A DNA stretch of 49,722 nucleotides, taken from Ancylobacter defluvii (GTDB lineage Bacteria > Pseudomonadota > Alphaproteobacteria > Rhizobiales > Xanthobacteraceae). A program made the position numbers and the translations under genes. Shown here in pieces: positions 9,513 through 17,629 of this stretch (the stretch's first letter is position 1; each line of letters begins with the position of its first letter). The notes under the pieces were generated by a model. It was given only the letters and a program-made list of their open reading frames with translations. It was not told the DNA's origin and made no database searches. The stretch is from the NCBI RefSeq assembly GCF_018390605.1, contig NZ_JAHBGD010000025.1, forward strand, positions 1 through 49,722, given 5' to 3'.

Positions 9513-10505
9513 TCAGTTGTCACATAAGGCCGCAACCGACGTGCCGGGCAAGACGGCCTGCGCGCTCAGCACCGCCTCGATGTCCGCGCGGCGAGGCAGG
9601 TCGGCACCACGGCGGGTGATTGTCACCGCCGCCGCCGCCGTCGCATAGGTGAGCAGGTCGCCGATCGCCTCGGCGTCCAGCACCGCGATAGCGGCTTCGT
9701 CGAGCCGGCCGGTGGCCGCGAGGTGGGCGAGCAGCGCGGCATGGAATGTGTCGCCGGCGCCCACCGTGTCGCGCACGCTCACTTCGCGGCCGGGCACGCT
9801 TACCGTGCCGCCGGCGCTGAAAGCAACCGCCCCCGCCGCACCACGGGTGATCACTACCAACCGGGCGCCAAGGCCCAGCCAGTAGGCGGCGGCATCGGCA
9901 AGCGAGATGCCTTCGCCCAGGGCGGTACGCACGTCCTCGTCGCTCGCCTTGACGATGGTGGCGCAGCGATAGAAGCGTTCGGCGGCGATACCCCAGCGCT
10001 TCATGTCGCGCACCACGGTCGGGCGCACATTGGGGTCGACGCTGATCACACGGCGGCCCTTCTCGCGTTCCGCCAGCAGCGCATAGGCCGAGCCTACCGG
10101 CTCCACTACCATTGTGTAGGAGCCGAAAGTGAGCGCGCGCACCTCGTCCGGCAGTTGCGGCGGCAGGTCCTCCGGCGTCAGCGAGCGGTCGGCCGCCGCC
10201 TCGCCGTGGAAGGAATAGCTCGGCTGCCCGTCCGGGGCGGTGGCGATGGCCGAGAGGGTGGATAGCCGGTCGGTGCGCACGATGAAGCGCGTATCGACCC
10301 CCTCGCGCTCGAGAATGTCGGCGAGCAGCACGCCGAAGCGGTCGCGCGAGATGCCGCCGAGAAAGGCGGCGCGGGCGCCCTGCCGCGCGAGGCCGATGGC
10401 AACGTTGAAGGGCGAGCCGCCGGCGACCGCGCGGGACGGCATCTCGGTGCCCTCCGGCGGGCCGACGAACAGGTCGATGAGCGCCTCTCCGCAGACCAGT
10501 ATCAT
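9513..10505 (-). CDS. frcK: PfkB-family fructokinase
   Basis: Carbohydrate kinase of 330 residues. PfkB signature 1 is GGSPFNVAIGLARQGA at 29-44 and signature 2 is DTVGAGDTFHAALL at 246-259, with D252 as catalytic base. Length and motifs fit bacterial fructokinases phosphorylating free D-fructose to fructose 6-phosphate in the cytoplasm. The ATG at 10505 overlaps the stop of the fucU-like gene (ATGA), so the two are co-translated. The frame stays open far upstream, but homology starts exactly at MILVCGEALIDLF. The symbol follows the Sinorhizobium frc cluster, where a kinase accompanies frcBCA; ribokinase or another ketose kinase cannot be excluded. Confidence 0.82.
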   Translation of the reverse strand: MILVCGEALIDLFVGPPEGTEMPSRAVAGGSPFNVAIGLARQGARAAFLGGISRDRFGVLLADILEREGVDTRFIVRTDRLSTLSAIATAPDGQPSYSFHGEAAADRSLTPEDLPPQLPDEVRALTFGSYTMVVEPVGSAYALLAEREKGRRVISVDPNVRPTVVRDMKRWGIAAERFYRCATIVKASDEDVRTALGEGISLADAAAYWLGLGARLVVITRGAAGAVAFSAGGTVSVPGREVSVRDTVGAGDTFHAALLAHLAATGRLDEAAIAVLDAEAIGDLLTYATAAAAVTITRRGADLPRRADIEAVLSAQAVLPGTSVAALCDN

Positions 10506-10945
10506 GCCGTGGCTCCCTCCGGCCGAATGACGCCCTTGCGCAGGATGATGTTGCCATAGAGCCGCCGCTCGCCCGAGGCGACGACGGCGTAGGCGGCCCG
10601 GATGCGTTCGTAGAACGGCTCGCCGGGGATCGGCACGAGCCGGAAGCCGGGCTCGCGGCGATCGATGATCTGCTGGAACTCGACGAACACCTCCTCCAGC
10701 CGCCCGCAATCGCCATGGGCGCACGGGCGGAAGGCGGCGTGCTCGACCGCGGCGTCGAGCGGCATCAGCGACAGCATCGCGTCGAGGATCGCCGGGGCGG
10801 AATGTCCGTCCATACGGATGAGACGCCGAGCATGGGCGTCGGCCGGATAGTTGGCGTCGACGATAGCGATTTCGTCGCCATGCCCCATAGCCCGCAATGT
10901 CCTGAGCAGGTCGGGGGCGATGAGCGGATCGATGCCCTTGAGCAT
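10502..10945 (-). CDS. RbsD/FucU-family sugar mutarotase
   Basis: Protein of 147 residues matching FucU (L-fucose mutarotase) more than RbsD. It has MLKGIDPLIAPDLL at the start, MGHGDEIAIVDANYPA with the conserved His22, FYERIRAAYAVVASGE, and YGNIILRKGVI at the end. These enzymes interconvert sugar anomers and feed transporters and kinases. It lies between the regulator (3-base gap) and the kinase (4-base overlap), so these three genes form one minus-strand operon. A role in speeding the anomer exchange of imported fructose or another hexose is inferred from this placement. Confidence 0.87.
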   Translation of the reverse strand: MLKGIDPLIAPDLLRTLRAMGHGDEIAIVDANYPADAHARRLIRMDGHSAPAILDAMLSLMPLDAAVEHAAFRPCAHGDCGRLEEVFVEFQQIIDRREPGFRLVPIPGEPFYERIRAAYAVVASGERRLYGNIILRKGVIRPEGATA

Positions 10946-10948
10946 GGT

Positions 10949-12190
10949 CTATTCCTTGAAGAGGACGTCGAAATCGCGCGCGAAGGTGGCGAGCAGCGGC
11001 AGTGCGGCGCCGCCAATGGCGCGGGCGTCGCGTCCGACCGAGCCCTCCACCACCACGGCGTCGGTAAGGCCCTGCTGGTCTATGGCAGAGAGCCGCTGGC
11101 GTGTCCGCTCGACCAGGCGTTTCCGCACATCGGTGGGAAAGGCGCCGTCGATCACGATCGCCTCGAAATCGATCACCGACAGCATGGCGGCAATCGCCTG
11201 GGCGAGGCCATCGGCCGCTTCGTCCACCCACTCCTCCAGCGGCGCGGCGAATTTCGACCAGTCGTCCGGGGACAGCCAGATGTCGGTGCCGGGAAGGCCG
11301 CGGGCGATCAGCCGTCGCTCCAGCCGGTAGATCGAGGCGGTGCGGATCAGCTGCTGCAGGCTCGTCGTGCCATCCGCCTCGCGCCGCAGGATCGGCATCG
11401 AGCCGAGCGCGCCGGCATTGCCCGAGTGGCCGGGGAACAGGCTGCCGTTGAGCACGATGCCGCCGCCGATGAAGGTGCCGATATAGAGATAGGCGAAGTC
11501 ATGGAACGCCGCCCCGCGGCCGAAGGTCAGTTCGGCGGCGCAGGCGGAGGTGGCGTCGTTGCACATGCGCACCGGCCAGTCCGGGAACAACTGCTCCAGC
11601 TTCCGCGTGACGTCGAAGCTCCGCCAACCGGCGAGCGCGCCGGGCGGAGTCTCGAGGTCGGCTTCCCAGTTCCACAGCTCGAAGGGCATGGCGACGCCGA
11701 TGCCGGTGACGCGGCCGCGCTGCTCCTCGGTGAGCACGGCGGTCAGCCGGGGAATCTCCCGTTCCGCGAAGTCCATCAGCGTCTGCGGCAGCGGATAGGC
11801 GTAGGTGAGGCGGGCGCGGGCGCGGATGCCGGCGGTGAAGTCCATCAGCACCAGATCGGAGGAGCGCCGGCCGATCATCAACCCGAGGCCGAAGGCGCCG
11901 TCCGGGTTCAGCGAGAACGGTACCGAGGGCTGGCCGATACGCCCGCGCTGGCGCTCGCCGGCCGTCAGCAGGCCATCCGCATGCAGCCGGTTCATGATCA
12001 CGGTGGTGGTCTGGGTAGAGAGGCCGGTCAGGCGGGCAATATCGACCTTGCCGAGCGCCCGGTGCCGGCGGATCAGCGAGAGGATGACCCGCTCATTGTA
12101 GAGCCGCACGCCGGTCGGGTTGGTGCCGCGGCCGGAAGGGGAGAGCGGCACGGATTCGTCCGGAATCGGAAAGGACGCCGTCTCCTCCAT
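10949..12190 (-). CDS. frcR: ROK-family transcriptional regulator (FrcR-like)
   Basis: ROK protein of about 413 residues. The N-terminal winged helix reads LGKVDIARLTGLSTQTTTVI and MNRLHADGLLTAGE. The ROK sugar-binding fold follows, with NDATSACAAELTFGRG and YIGTFIGGGIVLNGSLFPGH, then SGNAGALGSMPI. The zinc-binding CGCxGC cluster typical of ROK kinases is not apparent, so it is a regulator rather than a kinase. I prefer ATG 12190 because GAGGAG lies about 10 bases upstream; an in-frame ATG at 12235 has no clear site. Divergent from the frcBCA transporter, it probably represses both directions and is released by a sugar ligand. Confidence 0.82.
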   Translation of the reverse strand: MEETASFPIPDESVPLSPSGRGTNPTGVRLYNERVILSLIRRHRALGKVDIARLTGLSTQTTTVIMNRLHADGLLTAGERQRGRIGQPSVPFSLNPDGAFGLGLMIGRRSSDLVLMDFTAGIRARARLTYAYPLPQTLMDFAEREIPRLTAVLTEEQRGRVTGIGVAMPFELWNWEADLETPPGALAGWRSFDVTRKLEQLFPDWPVRMCNDATSACAAELTFGRGAAFHDFAYLYIGTFIGGGIVLNGSLFPGHSGNAGALGSMPILRREADGTTSLQQLIRTASIYRLERRLIARGLPGTDIWLSPDDWSKFAAPLEEWVDEAADGLAQAIAAMLSVIDFEAIVIDGAFPTDVRKRLVERTRQRLSAIDQQGLTDAVVVEGSVGRDARAIGGAALPLLATFARDFDVLFKE

Positions 12191-12285
12191 GCTCCTTGCG
12201 CTCCTCGCCGTCTTGTTCTCGCGCTGCCGCTTCATCGGGCAGGTCTATCGTCGAAAGGATGAGGCAGGCAAGCCGGGCCTGTCAA

Positions 12286-12316
12286 TTATTAAATCTGAGT
12301 GATTTATTTATTGACA
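12286..12316 (+). promoter_or_regulatory. Probable ROK operator and -35 box for frcB
   Basis: TTATTAAAT (12286-12294) and ATTTATTTA (12302-12310) form an AT-rich imperfect inverted repeat (7 of 9 positions pair) with a 7-base spacer, in an otherwise GC-rich gap. A perfect TTGACA -35 hexamer follows at 12311-12316; the -10 at the usual distance is weak (CTTCAT, 12334-12339). ROK regulators such as XylR and NagC bind AT-rich palindromes, so a regulator bound here would block the promoter. The assignment to the adjacent ROK protein is inference. Confidence 0.6.
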
Positions 12317-12406
12317 GAGGTGCGACGCTGCGGCTTCATGAAAGCGTCAAAGAGCACGTCGCGGGGCAAACCTGCGCGATTTCACATCGCCCCAAGGGAG
12401 GGAAGA

Positions 12407-13456
12407 ATGCGCCGCTCGTTCCGGCATCACCTCGTTTTCTCGGCTGTTTCCGCCGTCGCGCTCGCCAGTGCCACGCTTGCGGGCGCCGGACTTGCCGCCG
12501 CTGCCGACAAGCCGATTGTCGGCATCATCACCAAGACCAACACCAACCCCTTCTTCGTGAAGATGAAGGAGGGCGCGCAGGCCAAGGCCGACGAGCTCGG
12601 CATGGAGTTGCGCTCCTTCGCCGGCAAGGTTGACGGCGACAACGACTCGCAGGTCGCGGCCGTGGAGAACCTCATCGCCGCCGGTGCCAAGGGCATCCTG
12701 ATCACGCCGAGCGATTCGCGCGCCATCGTGCCCTCCATAGAGAAGGCCCGCGCCGCCGGCATTTTGGTCATCGCCCTCGATACGCAGCTCGATCCGCCGA
12801 ATGCCGCCGACGCCACCTTTGCCACCGATAATTTCCTAGCTGGCGAGATGATCGGCCAATGGGCGGCCAAGACGCTGGGCGAGAAGGCTGGCGCGGCCAA
12901 GATCGCGCTGCTCGATCTGAGCGTGAACCAGGTCTCGGTCGACGTCTCCCGCGACCAGGGCTTCATGAAAGGCTTCGGCATCGATCTTGCCGATCCGGCG
13001 GTGATCGGCGACGAGAAGGACAAGCGCATCGTCGGCCACGACACCACCCTCGGCAACGAGGAGGGCGGCCGCAAGGCGATGGAGAACCTGCTCCAGAAGG
13101 ACCCCGAGGTTTCGGTGGTCTACACGATCAATGAGCCGGCGGCGGCCGGCGCCTACGAGGCGCTGAAGTCGGTCGGCCGCGACAAGGACGTGCTGATCGT
13201 CTCGGTCGATGGCGGCTGCCCGGGCGTGCGTAACGTCGCCGACGGCGTCATCGGCGCCACCTCCATGCAGTTCCCGCTGCTGATGGCATCCAAGGGCATC
13301 GAGGCGGTGAAGGCCTTTGCCGACACCGGCGCCAAGCCGCAGGCTACCCCCGGCCTCGACTTCGTGAACACCGGCGTCGAGCTCGTCACCGACAAGCCGG
13401 TCGCCGGCATCAAGTCGATCCCGTCCTCGGAAGCGCTGAAGAAGTGCTGGGGCTGA
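12407..13456 (+). CDS. frcB: Periplasmic fructose/ribose-type binding protein FrcB
   Basis: Substrate-binding protein of 349 residues (Peripla_BP_4 fold). A signal peptide of about 30 residues ends in GAGLAAA before [20 protein letters not shown], the usual first strand of ribose/fructose-binding proteins. Later segments such as [20 protein letters not shown] and [15 protein letters not shown] also fit. The ATG at 12407 follows AAGGGAGGG; the open frame further upstream has no ribosome site. It delivers sugar to the FrcC/FrcA importer encoded next. The name is by analogy to the Sinorhizobium fructose system with the same neighbours (ROK regulator, kinase); specificity for fructose versus mannose or ribose is not proven here. 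Confidence 0.85.
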   Translation: MRRSFRHHLVFSAVSAVALASATLAGAGLAAAADKPIVGIITKTNTNPFFVKMKEGAQAKADELGMELRSFAGKVDGDNDSQVAAVENLIAAGAKGILITPSDSRAIVPSIEKARAAGILVIALDTQLDPPNAADATFATDNFLAGEMIGQWAAKTLGEKAGAAKIALLDLSVNQVSVDVSRDQGFMKGFGIDLADPAVIGDEKDKRIVGHDTTLGNEEGGRKAMENLLQKDPEVSVVYTINEPAAAGAYEALKSVGRDKDVLIVSVDGGCPGVRNVADGVIGATSMQFPLLMASKGIEAVKAFADTGAKPQATPGLDFVNTGVELVTDKPVAGIKSIPSSEALKKCWG

Positions 13457-13617
13457 TCGCTCTCCGCGCTGCCCCCCAGGCGGCGCGGATGGTCTGACAT
13501 TGTGCCGCCCCCGGCGGCACGGATCGTCAATGTGAATCAACCGAGAGGCTCCCGCTGGGTGCCTCTCCCGGCCCTGTGCGTCGCCAGCGCGAAGCCGGTC
13601 TGCGGGAGGGTATGGCG

Positions 13618-14718
13618 ATGACCGATGTGAGCAGTTCCGGCGCGAACCCTTCGGGTCCCCCGGCGATGCAGGCTTTCGAGCAGGTACTCGAAAAGCGCGA
13701 CAGCCGTGTTGCCGAGTTCGACGTCGCGCCCAAATCGCCGCTTCAGCGCGTGCAGCATTTCCTGCACGCCAATCCGACGGCAGTGCCGGCCATCGTACTG
13801 CTGCTCGGCATTACCGGCTTCAGCCTGATCGTAGGCGGACGCTTCCTGTCGTCCTTCAACCTGTCGCTGATCATCCAGCAGGTGACGATCATCGGCATTA
13901 TCGGCATCGCCCAGACGCTGATCGTCATCACCGCCGGCATCGACCTCTCGGTCGGCGCCATCATGGTGCTGTGCTCGGTGGTGATGGGCAAGCTGGCGGT
14001 GACCATGGGCGTGCCGGCACCGCTGGCCTTCATGATGGGCATCATGGTCGGCGGCGGCTGCGGCGCCATCAACGGCGTGCTGGTGACACGGCTGAGGCTG
14101 CCGCCCTTCATCGTCACCCTCGGCACCTGGTCGATCTTCTTCGCGCTGAATCTCTGGTACTCCGCTTCCGAGACCATCCGCTCGCAGGATGTCGCCAAGG
14201 CGGCACCGTTCCTGCAGTTCCTTGGAACTCCGGTGGACGTGCTCGGCGCCCGCTTCACCTATGGCTCCTTCTTCCTGCTGGGGCTGGTGGCGCTGGTCTG
14301 GTACGTGCTCAATCGCACCGCCTTCGGCCGGCATCTCTATGCGGTCGGCGACGATCCGGCGGCAGCCGAACTCTCCGGCATCCGCACCCGCAAGGTGCTG
14401 TTCACCGTCTATGTGGCGGCGGGGGTGATCTGCGCGCTTGGCGCCTGGGCGCTGATCGGGCGCATCGGCTCGGTGAGCCCGCAAGCCGGCCAGACCGCCA
14501 ATCTCGACAGCATCACCGCGGTGGTGATCGGCGGTGCCAGCCTGTTCGGCGGACGTGGCTCGATCATCGGCACGCTGATCGGCGCGCTCATCGTCGGCGT
14601 GTTCCGCAACGGCCTCGCGCTCTCGGGCGTCGATGTGCTGTGGCAGGAATTCACCGTCGGCATCCTCATCATCGTCGCGGTCGCCCTCGACCAGTGGATC
14701 CGCAAGGTGTCGGCATGA
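13618..14718 (+). CDS. frcC: Sugar ABC transporter permease FrcC
   Basis: Inner-membrane permease of 366 residues of the RbsC/BPD_transp_2 family. The typical motif GIDLSVGAIMVLCSVVMG follows TLIVITA, and RLRLPPFIVTLGTWSIFFAL and GGASLFGGRGSIIGTLIGAL mark the later half. About ten hydrophobic helices are visible after a 50-residue cytoplasmic N-terminus. I chose ATG 13618 because GGGAGGG sits seven bases upstream; an ATG two codons earlier touches that site. The stop overlaps the frcA start (ATGA). It forms the channel for sugar delivered by FrcB. Confidence 0.9.
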   Translation: MTDVSSSGANPSGPPAMQAFEQVLEKRDSRVAEFDVAPKSPLQRVQHFLHANPTAVPAIVLLLGITGFSLIVGGRFLSSFNLSLIIQQVTIIGIIGIAQTLIVITAGIDLSVGAIMVLCSVVMGKLAVTMGVPAPLAFMMGIMVGGGCGAINGVLVTRLRLPPFIVTLGTWSIFFALNLWYSASETIRSQDVAKAAPFLQFLGTPVDVLGARFTYGSFFLLGLVALVWYVLNRTAFGRHLYAVGDDPAAAELSGIRTRKVLFTVYVAAGVICALGAWALIGRIGSVSPQAGQTANLDSITAVVIGGASLFGGRGSIIGTLIGALIVGVFRNGLALSGVDVLWQEFTVGILIIVAVALDQWIRKVSA

Positions 14719-15536
14719 TCACGCAATCGACTCTCACGGAACTGAAGCCCTCTTCCCAGCCCGCCACGCCCGTCCTGTCGGCACGTGGTCTCGTGAAGCG
14801 CTACGGACGGGTCACCGCCATGGACCGCGCCGATTTCGATCTCTATCCCGGCGAGATCCTGGCGGTGATCGGCGACAACGGCGCCGGCAAGTCTTCGCTG
14901 ATCAAGGCACTGTCCGGCGCTCTGATCCCTGACGAGGGCGAGATCCGGCTCGACGGCGAGGTGACGAGGTTCGGTTCGCCGATGGACGCCCAGCGAGCCG
15001 GCATCGAGACGGTGCACCAGTCGCTGGCGCTCTCACCCAGCCTGTCCATCGCCGACAATATGTTCCTCGGACGGGAAATCCGCCGTCCCGGCATGCTCGG
15101 CTCGGTGCTCCGCATGCTCGACCGTCCGGCGATGCAGAAGATCGCCCGCGACAAGCTCAGCGAGCTCGGGCTGATGACGGTGCAGAGCATCAACCAGCCG
15201 GTGGAGACGCTCTCGGGCGGCCAGCGGCAGGGCGTGGCGGTGGCACGCGCCGCAGCCTTCGGCTCGCGCGTCGTCATCATGGACGAGCCGACCGCGGCGC
15301 TCGGCGTCAAGGAATCGCGCCGGGTGCTGGAGCTGATCCTCGACGTGCGCTCGCGCGGCCTGCCGATCGTGCTGATCAGCCACAACATGCCGCATGTGTT
15401 CGAGATCGCCGACCGAATCCATATCCACCGGCTCGGCCGCAGGCTCTGCGTCATCAACCCGAAGGACTACACCATGTCCGACGCGGTGGCCTTCATGACC
15501 GGCGCCAAGGCTCCAGCGGAGGAACTGGCGGCCTAG
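14715..15536 (+). CDS. frcA: Sugar ABC transporter ATPase FrcA
   Basis: Single-domain ABC ATPase of 273 residues. Walker A is GDNGAGKSSLIKA, the signature is LSGGQRQGVAVARA, Walker B is VVIMDEPTAALG, and the H-loop is in VLISHNMPHVFEIADR. Unlike RbsA-type proteins (about 500 residues, two domains), it has one domain, as in the FrcA subgroup. It powers the FrcB-FrcC importer. Its start overlaps the frcC stop, and a strong terminator lies about 125 bases downstream, so the operon is frcBCA. Confidence 0.9.
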   Translation: MITQSTLTELKPSSQPATPVLSARGLVKRYGRVTAMDRADFDLYPGEILAVIGDNGAGKSSLIKALSGALIPDEGEIRLDGEVTRFGSPMDAQRAGIETVHQSLALSPSLSIADNMFLGREIRRPGMLGSVLRMLDRPAMQKIARDKLSELGLMTVQSINQPVETLSGGQRQGVAVARAAAFGSRVVIMDEPTAALGVKESRRVLELILDVRSRGLPIVLISHNMPHVFEIADRIHIHRLGRRLCVINPKDYTMSDAVAFMTGAKAPAEELAA

Positions 15537-15661
15537 GACAGGATGAACACGGGGCGCTTTCCCGCCGACCTGCCGTTCCAGCCGATCGGAAAGAGTTTCG
15601 GGGGCCGGCAACCTCCCCGTCCCCCGAGATCGTGGGCCGTCTCCCGCCGACCCGCGTGGTG

Positions 15662-15702
15662 CCGCCGACCCGCTCGCGTCAAAGCGGGTCGGCGGACTTT
15701 TT
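15662..15702 (+). terminator. Strong Rho-independent terminator of frcBCA
   Basis: CCGCCGACCCGC (15662-15673) and GCGGGTCGGCGG (15684-15695) form a perfect 12-bp stem with a 10-base loop, followed by AC and five T residues. It ends the frcBCA operon. A partial copy of the left arm (CCGCCGACCCGC) also occurs at about 15644-15655. Confidence 0.92.
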
Positions 15703-15830
15703 GTCCGGCTTTCCTTGTCCGATCAGAACGCATGGCTCCGGCGCGGATTTCGCGCTTCTGCGATGCTGCACCGCACACTATCCTCCCGGATACTTGCTGC
15801 TACGCAGCATGAGCATTCGGGAGGACTATC

Positions 15831-16058
15831 GTGCAGATCGATCAGATCCGCATCGCCTTGTGGACGGCCTTCGCGCGGCACCACATCTATAAACGGGTCG
15901 CGACCGAGCTTGCGGCCTATTCCGACCGTCAACTGGCCGATTTCGGCCTCGGCCGTTACGACATCCCGGCCTTTGCCCAGCGGGCGGCCGACAAAGCGGT
16001 TGAAGCCACCCCGGCGGCGGCGCGGCAGCCGCATTTGCACTTCATCCACGCCGGCTGA
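15831..16058 (+). CDS. Small DUF1127-family protein
   Basis: Basic protein of 75 residues from a GTG start with GGGAGGA five bases upstream. The core KRVATELAAYSDRQLADFGLGRYDIPAFAQRAAD is the DUF1127 (YjiS-like) motif of a short Arg-rich helix pair ending in L-x-D-x-G-(I/L)-x-R. Small proteins of this group in alphaproteobacteria have been linked to phosphate, carbon and RNA-turnover phenotypes. It lacks the long Arg-rich N-terminus of some members, and its own function is unknown. It stands alone after the frc terminator. Confidence 0.75.
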   Translation: MQIDQIRIALWTAFARHHIYKRVATELAAYSDRQLADFGLGRYDIPAFAQRAADKAVEATPAAARQPHLHFIHAG

Positions 16059-16097
16059 GACTGTTCCGCACGTATGGCGGCTCAGCTATCTCACGGT

Positions 16098-16130
16098 CTG
16101 GAGGGATCTCGGTCGCGCGATCGCCTCCAG
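16098..16130. repeat. Hairpin downstream of the DUF1127 gene
   Basis: CTGGAGG (16098-16104) pairs with CCTCCAG (16124-16130), with inner GATC/GATC pairing partly possible. There is no T-run. It may terminate or stabilise the short upstream transcript. Confidence 0.35.
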
Positions 16131-16239
16131 ATGGTGAGTTTAGGACTGCTACCATTGACGCCGGAAGCTATCGTCGCGGCAGGCGGCAAGATCACAGGGC
16201 GAGCAGGGGATTGAACACGGGCCCATTCGCGAGAAGACA

Positions 16240-17100
16240 TTGATCGACATTCGCAAGGCGATAGAGCGCAACATTCGACAGATAACCGGCGCCGGGGTGA
16301 TCAATTTCGATGAACCGCCGGGCGATCCCGGCCTGTTCGGCCCCGAGTCCGTTGCGTGGAAAGTGCACGCGGATTTCGTGCCGATGATCGTCGGCGGGGT
16401 CTCGGCGCTGATGACCCAGATGCTCCACCCTCTCGCCATCGCCGGGGTGTGGGACCATTCGAACTTTCGCGCCGACGTCATGGGCCGCTTGGCGCGCACC
16501 GCCCAGTTTGTCGCCGGCACGACCTATGCTGCCAGGCCGACGGCCGAAGCACTCGTCGGGCGTGTGCGGCAGCGGCACATGAGCGTGGCCGGTAAGGATG
16601 CCTCCGGCCGGGAATACCGAGCGGACGATCCAGCCCTGCTGACCTGGATCCATGTGGCCGAGGTATCGGGCTTTCTGGCGGCCTATCGCACCTTCGTCGA
16701 TCCGAGCATGAGCGAGGCGGAGCAGGACCGTTACCTGCGCGAAATGACCGTCATCGCCGAGATGCTGGGCGCGCGGGACGTGCCGGTCACCTCCTCGGCT
16801 GTCGACCATTATCTATGCGGGATGCTGCCGCAGTTGCGCTTCGACCAGCGCACGCGAGACGTGCTGGAGGTGATTTCGACCGCTCCGGTCCAATCCCCCG
16901 TGCTGGGTGTGTTTCGCCGTTTCGTGATGAGCGCCGGCACCCAGCTGATGCCGCTTCCGGTGAGAGACTTGATCCCCCCGAGCGAGCGACATCGTCTGGT
17001 CGGGGCGGTCCGGCTGACGACATGGGCGACGCCCGTGGGTCGCTGGGCGCTGCGAAACGGCGCTGCATCAAGGGCACGGCGGCGCGCGGCGGCGAAATAG
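16240..17100 (+). CDS. Oxygenase MpaB family protein (DUF2236)
   Basis: Protein of 286 residues from a TTG start; the frame may begin slightly earlier, as codons upstream are open and read like the family. Recognisable family segments are LMTQMLHPLAIAGVWDHSNF, RADVMGRLARTAQFVAGTTY and LTWIHVAEVSGFLAAYRTF. The conserved His residues in the LHP, WDHS and WIHV positions are candidate haem ligands as in MpaB/latex-clearing-protein-like enzymes. Substrate is unknown. The last residues are Arg/Ala rich and end just before an IS481 remnant on the other strand, so the native C-terminus may have been altered by that insertion. Confidence 0.78.
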   Translation: MIDIRKAIERNIRQITGAGVINFDEPPGDPGLFGPESVAWKVHADFVPMIVGGVSALMTQMLHPLAIAGVWDHSNFRADVMGRLARTAQFVAGTTYAARPTAEALVGRVRQRHMSVAGKDASGREYRADDPALLTWIHVAEVSGFLAAYRTFVDPSMSEAEQDRYLREMTVIAEMLGARDVPVTSSAVDHYLCGMLPQLRFDQRTRDVLEVISTAPVQSPVLGVFRRFVMSAGTQLMPLPVRDLIPPSERHRLVGAVRLTTWATPVGRWALRNGAASRARRRAAAK

Positions 17101-17124
17101 TCCGGCCCGCGCCGGCAGCCAATC

Positions 17125-17535
17125 CCGGACATGGCGCCTCAGGTCGTCGATCGAGGCGTAGTTGAAGGCGCTGACGGTGGCGTCCTCGATGGTGCGGACC
17201 ATGCGTTCAGCCTGGCCATTGGTCCAGGGATGAGAGGGCTTGGTGAGCCTGTGCTCGATGCCGCTGTCGGCGCACACTTTTCCGAAGAGGTGAGCGAGGA
17301 CGCCGGCCGCGGCCCTCTTGTCGTGCTGGACGAACTGAACGCCATTGTCCGTCGGCACCGTGTGGACCCTGTATGGAACGGCCCCGACAAGCGCCTTGAG
17401 GAAGCCGGCCGCCACGAGCTTCGTCGCCTTCCGGTAGATCCTGGCGAAGACCAGCCTGGAGGTGCGGTCGATGGCCACCAACAGATAGGCCTTGCCGCCC
17501 TCGTAGCGCGGTTCGGCGATGTCCCCTCGGGGTTT
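17125..17535 (-). pseudogene. IS481-family transposase fragment
   Basis: The minus strand encodes the middle of an IS481-type DDE transposase: GGKAYLLVAIDRTSRLVFAR with the first Asp, VPTDNGVQFVQ with the second, and HPWTNGQAERMVRTIEDATV with the Glu, then SIDDLRRHVRDWL. The usual C-terminal tail and N-terminal helix-turn-helix are missing, and no start or ends can be defined. It is an inactive internal fragment abutting the mpaB-like gene. Confidence 0.8.
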
Positions 17536-17629
17536 GCTTACAAATCACTGTCGGGCAAGGGATGTGGAAGCAACCGATCTCATGGGCATTGAACCGTTTC
17601 GGTTATTCATTGCCGCCATGCATGTGCAC

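Noticed and set aside
9513..11231. A 572-codon minus-strand frame extending the fructokinase far upstream
   Set aside because: The extra N-terminal part is Arg/Gly/Ala-rich shadow of the FucU and ROK genes; kinase homology starts exactly at 10505 with an ATGA overlap.
10715..12262. A 515-codon plus-strand frame opposite the ROK regulator
   Set aside because: Antisense of a well-supported ROK gene; composition is the low-complexity pattern expected in high-GC shadow frames.
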